Part shown: one piece after another, positions 60,035 to 64,000 of the stretch
Numbering within the stretch: the stretch's first letter is position 1
How the letters are laid out: each line of letters starts with the position of its first letter
From: JAFGOM01 sp964605795
GTDB taxonomy: Archaea; Halobacteriota; Methanomicrobia; Methanomicrobiales; Methanospirillaceae
Direction: 5' to 3'
Assembly: GCA_964605795.1 (NCBI GenBank)
Contig: CAZSDZ010000004.1
Coordinates: 1 to 64,000, forward strand
Length of the DNA: 64,000 bases
The notes under the pieces: model-generated
The model's database searches: none
Told to the model about the DNA's origin: nothing
Seen by the model: the letters and a program-made list of their open reading frames with translations, nothing else
Translations under genes and position numbers: made by a program

Positions 60035-60748
60035 TCATAATGCGGTAATGATCACGTAAACCATCAGACCTGCAACAATACCATAAAGGATACCGATGTC
60101 ACGTCCGACTTTACGTCCGACACGCTGTGCAATCTCAGCATCAGCGAACTCGAGTTTTGTCTCAATTGCGTCCAGCTTAGCCTCAATCTCAAGGAACTGC
60201 GGGTTGGCAGTTGCTGCAAGAGCTTCTCCTGCTCCTCCTTCTTCCTTGATCTCGACAACCATCGGGCCTTCTGCAAACGCATCAGTATCTTTTCCGTTCA
60301 GTTCAGCAATTTTTGCAGAGATCGTACTGATATCTTCACTCTCCATGATGTTGACGATCAGAACCTGATCCTGGAATCGCTTGATGTTCTCTGCTGAAAG
60401 GTTCTCGATAAACGGAATAGCACCTTTTGTCCCGACGATACGTCCCCCGTCGACTCCGTTTGCATGGAGTGCGATTAAGCTCTCACCACTTAAGTGGCCC
60501 TTAACCTCGGTTCCAACGGTCAGGACGTACCTGATGTTCGGGTTTGAGATAACATTTGCAATGACCTTCTCAAGTCCAAGGTTCTCGGTCTTGCAGGAAC
60601 CACAGATTGCAGCCCCTGCAGCACAGATTCCCGCTTCATCAAGATGGGATCCCATGGTAACGACTGCGACAGAACTCTTTGGGTCTCCGGTGTGAAAATC
60701 ACCCTGGACAATTGGCCATCCAGATGCCGGATCTTTCTTTTCTGCCAT
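60035..60748 (-). CDS. Fusion of an MtrA corrinoid domain with MtrG
   Basis: The 237-residue protein has two parts. Residues 1-170 are a close copy of MtrA (WPIVQGDFHTGDPKSSVAVV, ICGSCKTENLGLEKVIANVI and LIALHANGVDGGRIVGTKGA, whose His is the corrinoid ligand in MtrA). The last 60 residues are MtrG (IEAKLDAIETKLEFADAEIAQRVGRKVGRDIGILYGIVAGL with one membrane segment). MtrA's own C-terminal membrane segment is missing and is replaced by that of MtrG. No separate mtrG exists in the operon, and the gene occupies mtrG's usual place between mtrF and mtrH. ATG 60748 follows GGGAGGGG. Confidence 0.85.
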   Translation of the reverse strand: MAEKKDPASGWPIVQGDFHTGDPKSSVAVVTMGSHLDEAGICAAGAAICGSCKTENLGLEKVIANVISNPNIRYVLTVGTEVKGHLSGESLIALHANGVDGGRIVGTKGAIPFIENLSAENIKRFQDQVLIVNIMESEDISTISAKIAELNGKDTDAFAEGPMVVEIKEEGGAGEALAATANPQFLEIEAKLDAIETKLEFADAEIAQRVGRKVGRDIGILYGIVAGLMVYVIITAL

Positions 60749-60749
60749 T

Positions 60750-60959
60750 TTATGCCCCTCCCAGGAAGAGGACCGGAACAACGAGGATCAGAGAGAATAA
60801 CAGACCCACGATGAATCCAACTAGTCCTGAACCCATGATACCGGATTCCAGCTTGTTCGTTCGTGCGATAAGCTGTGCCTTGAACTTGATGTCATTCATC
60901 ATAGCCATGATGGCGGTCATGCGGACCGGACCGGCCGCCTGATTTGTATCATCTGCCAT
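60750..60959 (-). CDS. mtrF: Methyl-H4MPT:CoM methyltransferase subunit F
   Basis: The 69-residue protein reads MADDTNQAAGPVRMTAIMAM and then VEFKAQLIARTNKLESGIMGSGLVGF-like text (IKFKAQLIARTNKLESG). One C-terminal membrane segment follows. MtrF is related to the end of MtrA and stabilises the complex. It lies between mtrA and the fused gene, with one base before the fused gene's start. Confidence 0.9.
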   Translation of the reverse strand: MADDTNQAAGPVRMTAIMAMMNDIKFKAQLIARTNKLESGIMGSGLVGFIVGLLFSLILVVPVLFLGGA

Positions 60960-60966
60960 TGATTAT

Positions 60967-61698
60967 TCACCCCTGTACCTTCATCAGAAGTAACCCGACG
61001 ATAAGGAACGATATCATCAGTCCTATCATCAGACCTTCGACTTTACCACCGTATACGCCGGCTGCGAACTTGTCACGGTACCCGATATCGGTTACCATCA
61101 TCTGGATGGTCTTTAACCGTGCGGTGATGAGGGCAACCTCTGCTGACATCGGTCTGACCTCTCCACCCGCTTCTGCGGCTCCGGCACCTTCATCCTTGAT
61201 CTCAACGATAAAGGGATCTCCTTCAAATGCCCCCGGATCGCGACCTTTCAGTTCGGCAATCTTGGCTGAGATGGCACCGATATCTTCGCTCTCCATGATG
61301 TTGACGATCTCAACCTGTTCCTGGAAGCGTTTTATTGCAGCGTCATCAAGGTTCTCGATGAAGGGAATGGCACCTTTTGTTCCGACGATACGTCCGCCGT
61401 CAACGCCGTTTGCATGGAGTGCGATTAAGCTCTCACCACTTAAGTGACCTTTGACTTCGGTACCGACCGTGAGCACGAACCTGATGTTCGGGTTGGAGAT
61501 GACGTTTGCGATAACCTTCTCAAGCCCGAGGTTCTCGGTTTTGCAGGAACCACAGATTGCCGCTCCGGCAGAACAGATCCCCTCCTCATCAAGGTGGGAG
61601 CCCATCGTTACAACGGCAACAGGGCTGTTAGCATCACCGGTGTGAAAGTCACCCTGGACAATTGGCCAGCCACTGGCTGGTGCTTTTTTATCTGCCAT
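60967..61698 (-). CDS. mtrA: Methyl-H4MPT:CoM methyltransferase subunit A
   Basis: MtrA carries the corrinoid that shuttles the methyl group between MtrH and MtrE. The 243-residue protein has the corrinoid domain (FVLTVGTEVKGHLSGESLIALHANGVDGGRIVG, with the ligand His in IALH) and a C-terminal membrane segment (VEGLMIGLMISFLIVGLLLM). The DNA of residues 1-160 is nearly the same as in the fused copy 1 kb away, suggesting recent duplication or gene conversion. Confidence 0.95.
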   Translation of the reverse strand: MADKKAPASGWPIVQGDFHTGDANSPVAVVTMGSHLDEEGICSAGAAICGSCKTENLGLEKVIANVISNPNIRFVLTVGTEVKGHLSGESLIALHANGVDGGRIVGTKGAIPFIENLDDAAIKRFQEQVEIVNIMESEDIGAISAKIAELKGRDPGAFEGDPFIVEIKDEGAGAAEAGGEVRPMSAEVALITARLKTIQMMVTDIGYRDKFAAGVYGGKVEGLMIGLMISFLIVGLLLMKVQG

Positions 61699-61711
61699 AG
61701 TATTTCCACCT

Positions 61712-61999
61712 CTAATGCATCATTGCAAGCATGATCAGTCCTGCAACCGCAAGGCCTACCGCAAGACCATACCATATGGCAGTGATCCCACCGGCATAGA
61801 CCAGTGATTTCTCCCTGTGGGGGAACGATGCAAGGAATGATCCCTCACCTGACAAGGATCCAACGATATCGTCTGTGATCTTCTCCAGAAGGTTCACCTG
61901 TTCGACAATGGGCCCGAGAGATTCTCCCTGTGCAGTGACAAACCCTAAGATGGGGTCACAGCCAAGTCCGAATTCTGGTAAGACCGGAATCCAGCTCAT
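61712..61999 (-). CDS. mtrB: Methyl-H4MPT:CoM methyltransferase subunit B
   Basis: The 95-residue protein (MSWIPVLPEFGLGCDPILGFV onward) has one C-terminal membrane segment (AIWYGLAVGLAVAGLIMLAM). It connects the membrane core with MtrA. Its ATG overlaps the mtrC stop (TAATG). Confidence 0.92.
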   Translation of the reverse strand: MSWIPVLPEFGLGCDPILGFVTAQGESLGPIVEQVNLLEKITDDIVGSLSGEGSFLASFPHREKSLVYAGGITAIWYGLAVGLAVAGLIMLAMMH

Positions 62000-62886
62000 T
62001 ACTGTCCACCTCCGACTTCACGGATCGGTTTTGCATCAAGCCATGCATAGGCATCACGCCGGGAGAGCTTGAAGTACATCTTAAAGGTGTAGATAAATCC
62101 GATGAGTGATACGACGAGAGAGACCGATGCAGCAACCAGGTCAAGGTATGCATAGGAGATGATTGCTACGGGAATCATCGAGAGGAACCCGCACTCCAAT
62201 GCAAGCATGAGTGTACGGTCCTGGCTCTCGTTTGGTCCGAGACACGCATTAAACGGGTGTTGCAGGGCGATAGCACCAAGCATGAAGATCACTGCAAAGA
62301 CACAGCCGCCGATAAGCGTGCCGGTTGCATTGATGTTTGCAACAAGGAGGCCTGCGTTCTCAGCGCCACTCATCCCAACAGCGGTTACCACCGCTCCGTT
62401 TGTTATCATGTTCTCAAACAGGAACGATCCACATGCCATCGATGCAAGTCCGAGCATGGTTAAGGCTCCGACGATTGCAAGTTCGATGAGTGAGATGACC
62501 ATAACCGGGATGTTCATGTTGATGATGTCGTTTGCGATGTACCCAATGATCGCTCCGATGATTGCAGCGATTACCACGGCAACAATAGGCGTTGCGATAC
62601 CAAACTTGGTAGCAACGATCATCGCGATTGCTCCGGTTCCAAAGGCAATCATACCGGCTGAGGGAACCCCTGTCCCGAGACCGTAACTGCAGAGGTGCTT
62701 GATCGTGTCAGATCCCCACCAGAGAGCAGCAACTGCGGCGATTCCACCGAAGAATGCGAAATAACCGACACCAAGTATCTGGTTTAAATTTGTCAGGTAG
62801 ATGCACACGACCGCGGTGACAAGACCACCGATAAGAAGGGTTTTGTGTGGCATTCCACCTGCTGAAGCTTCCATTTTTACCGTCAT
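61999..62886 (-). CDS. mtrC: Methyl-H4MPT:CoM methyltransferase subunit C
   Basis: The 295-residue membrane subunit has seven to eight segments and belongs to the MtrCDE core that translocates sodium ions. It includes LGLASMACGSFLFENMITNGAVVTAVGMSGAENAG and a conserved LGPNESQDRTLMLALECGFLSMIP loop. I use ATG 62886, which follows AGGTGGAT; GTG 62895 is three codons upstream. Confidence 0.93.
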   Translation of the reverse strand: MTVKMEASAGGMPHKTLLIGGLVTAVVCIYLTNLNQILGVGYFAFFGGIAAVAALWWGSDTIKHLCSYGLGTGVPSAGMIAFGTGAIAMIVATKFGIATPIVAVVIAAIIGAIIGYIANDIINMNIPVMVISLIELAIVGALTMLGLASMACGSFLFENMITNGAVVTAVGMSGAENAGLLVANINATGTLIGGCVFAVIFMLGAIALQHPFNACLGPNESQDRTLMLALECGFLSMIPVAIISYAYLDLVAASVSLVVSLIGFIYTFKMYFKLSRRDAYAWLDAKPIREVGGGQ

Positions 62887-62896
62887 GTTATCCACC

Positions 62897-63778
62897 TCAT
62901 AATGCTACCACGGTAAGTATGGCTACAAGTCCGCAGACCGCCGATGCGACGGCGCAGCCGATGATAGCCCGTGGAACACGCTTGAATTTTGGATCGTGCG
63001 GTCCTTCGATTGTTCCCGTGATGTTGTACGCAGAAAGCACTGCATTTACCAGGAAGAACCCGATGGCAAAGATACCGGCGAGTGAGACCGCGAGGGGTGC
63101 CACGGAACCGGCATCAATCCCAAGAAGTTTCTCAAGGCCAGGCTGGTATACCAGAAGCAATTCGAGGTAGACGAGTGTTCCGCCAAGGGCTGCGAGGAAT
63201 CCTCCGACAACACCACCAAAGTACGAGATGAACGGAAGTCCGTGCCCCTCGGTCCCTTGTGACTTGTACTCAGGGAACGTGAACCCGGTGATAGGATCCT
63301 TTGCAATCTTTCCCGATGCTGAAGGTACTCCCATGGCAAAGACATAGGTCAGGTTCACCATAAGACAGGTGATTGCCATCATGAGACCGCCACCGATTCC
63401 GCCTCCAATGATCGTTATCCAGAAGTCGTGGGTGGTCTCCCATGCCCATGCCCCGCCGAAGAGACCGGCAAGACCGGCACCTGCTGCGAGCATGGCTACA
63501 CCGGTTGCGATACCAGGTGCCTGGCCCATGGCCGCGGGTGCTCCCCCGACCGGGACGAAATGGACTCCGAATCCGATGAGTGCTCCTCCTACGATGATTC
63601 CGATAAGCGGAACGACAAGGGCAACACCCTGCAGTCCGCCAAAGAGACCGGGGGGGATGAGGGACTGCTCAAGTGCGTAGGTAATGAGAATGGCAACGAG
63701 CAGGATGAAGATACCAACCGATGTTCCTTTCCAGTTGATACCCTCACCACCGCGTGCCTGTCCACCAAGTGCACTCAT
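62897..63778 (-). CDS. mtrD: Methyl-H4MPT:CoM methyltransferase subunit D
   Basis: The 293-residue membrane subunit of the sodium-pumping core has IGFGVHFVPVGGAPAAMGQAPGIATGVAMLAAGAGLAGLFGGA and GIGGGLMMAITCLMVNLTYVFAMGVPSASGK. The start is ATG 63778 (MSALGGQARGGEG), overlapping the mtrE stop by ATGA; the open frame continues upstream only by reading mtrE in another frame. Confidence 0.94.
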   Translation of the reverse strand: MSALGGQARGGEGINWKGTSVGIFILLVAILITYALEQSLIPPGLFGGLQGVALVVPLIGIIVGGALIGFGVHFVPVGGAPAAMGQAPGIATGVAMLAAGAGLAGLFGGAWAWETTHDFWITIIGGGIGGGLMMAITCLMVNLTYVFAMGVPSASGKIAKDPITGFTFPEYKSQGTEGHGLPFISYFGGVVGGFLAALGGTLVYLELLLVYQPGLEKLLGIDAGSVAPLAVSLAGIFAIGFFLVNAVLSAYNITGTIEGPHDPKFKRVPRAIIGCAVASAVCGLVAILTVVAL

Positions 63779-64000
63779 GATGATGCCTCCTGTTTCTCGT
63801 ATGGCCCGTAGGTGGTGCGTGACCACTTCTCGACCCAGAGATCGATGATGGCAAAGATAACAATAAGAACGAATCCGATTATTACGGCTCCCCATTGTCC
63901 GAGTTCGTGTTCAAAGAGAACGGTCCTCCAGAGTTCGAGGAATACAATCAGTCCAAAGCAGATACCTGATGCAGGTCCTGCAAACTTGGTTGTAAACCAG
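63775..64000 (-). CDS. mtrE: Methyl-H4MPT:CoM methyltransferase subunit E (C-terminal part)
   Basis: About 74 C-terminal codons are present; the 5' end lies beyond the right edge. They read WFTTKFAGPASGICFGLIVF, then HELGQWGAVIIGFVLIVIFA, and end WSRTTYGPYEKQEASS, matching the end of MtrE. This membrane subunit is the one thought to catalyse methyl transfer to coenzyme M. Its stop overlaps the mtrD start. Confidence 0.92.
   Translation of the reverse strand, partial: WFTTKFAGPASGICFGLIVFLELWRTVLFEHELGQWGAVIIGFVLIVIFAIIDLWVEKWSRTTYGPYEKQEASS

Noticed and set aside
1..64000. CRISPR arrays, insertion sequences, rRNA genes and replication origins
   Set aside because: I looked for regular spaced repeats, transposase motifs, long terminal inverted repeats, rRNA signatures and origin-type repeat clusters, and found none that I could support.

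Overview
The window looks like chromosome from a hydrogenotrophic methanogen of the order Methanomicrobiales, probably Methanospirillum or a close relative. The order-level placement rests on three things: a near-complete mtr operon for the methyl-H4MPT:CoM methyltransferase (right edge), the F420-dependent enzymes Mer and Mtd, and a surface-layer protein with a PGF-CTERM anchor. The genus is inferred from general protein flavour. Genes are tightly packed, often overlap by 1-4 bp, and many show GGAGG/AGGTG ribosome sites and archaeal TATA boxes.

Layout. 1-2.3 kb: an AT-rich, rearranged edge holding a partial CapA-like gene, the tail of a peptide-binding protein, and a PAS-domain chemoreceptor that has lost its signalling end. 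2.5-6.9 kb: leuA-leuC-leuD-leuB (leucine-type chain elongation), with an unresolved leuA start. 7-12 kb: tRNA-Ser, cbf5, hemD, a TctA-like membrane protein, nop5-flpA (box C/D RNP) and tRNA-Gln. 12-15 kb: the S-layer gene. 15-23.5 kb: AMP phosphorylase, tRNA-Arg, a dCTP-deaminase-like gene, nrpR, a divergent FtsZ-like gene, mer, galT-like, mtd, tfx. 23.57-24.07 kb: a structured, non-coding stretch that may be an RNA gene or a long leader. 24-38.5 kb: the archaeal S10/spc ribosomal superoperon with rnp1, secY, adkA, an EMC3/Oxa1-like gene and cmk. 38.6-42 kb: an AI-2E-type membrane protein and a transmembrane pseudokinase. 42.2-47.6 kb: a metal/Fe-S cluster of NifX-like proteins, two MinD-ferredoxin ATPases, a DUF134 regulator, a CGGC protein, a DUF5320 protein, a 48-residue coupled gene and a radical SAM protein. 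47.6-50 kb: DtxR-FeoB-FeoA. 50-57 kb: HIT, J-domain and methyltransferase genes, then modABC and trmO. 57.4-58.7 kb: a B12-binding-type radical SAM gene. 59-64 kb: mtrE'DCBAF, a fused mtrA-mtrG, and mtrH.

How it fits together. Mtd, Mer and Mtr are successive C1-carrier steps of CO2-reducing methanogenesis. ModABC supplies molybdate or tungstate for formylmethanofuran dehydrogenase, which Tfx-type proteins are known to regulate in another methanogen. FeoAB supplies iron for the many Fe-S proteins. Cbf5, Nop5, fibrillarin and Rnp1 serve RNA modification and processing.

The most promising new biology is: (i) a DUF134-linked regulon in which three promoters share a CATATGAGTANTAAT box next to the TATA box; (ii) an MtrA-MtrG fusion in place of a free MtrG; (iii) a membrane pseudokinase lacking both catalytic aspartates; (iv) a multi-hairpin RNA starting at a predicted transcription start ahead of the ribosomal operon; and (v) a MarR-methyltransferase fusion with three palindromic sites at its promoter.
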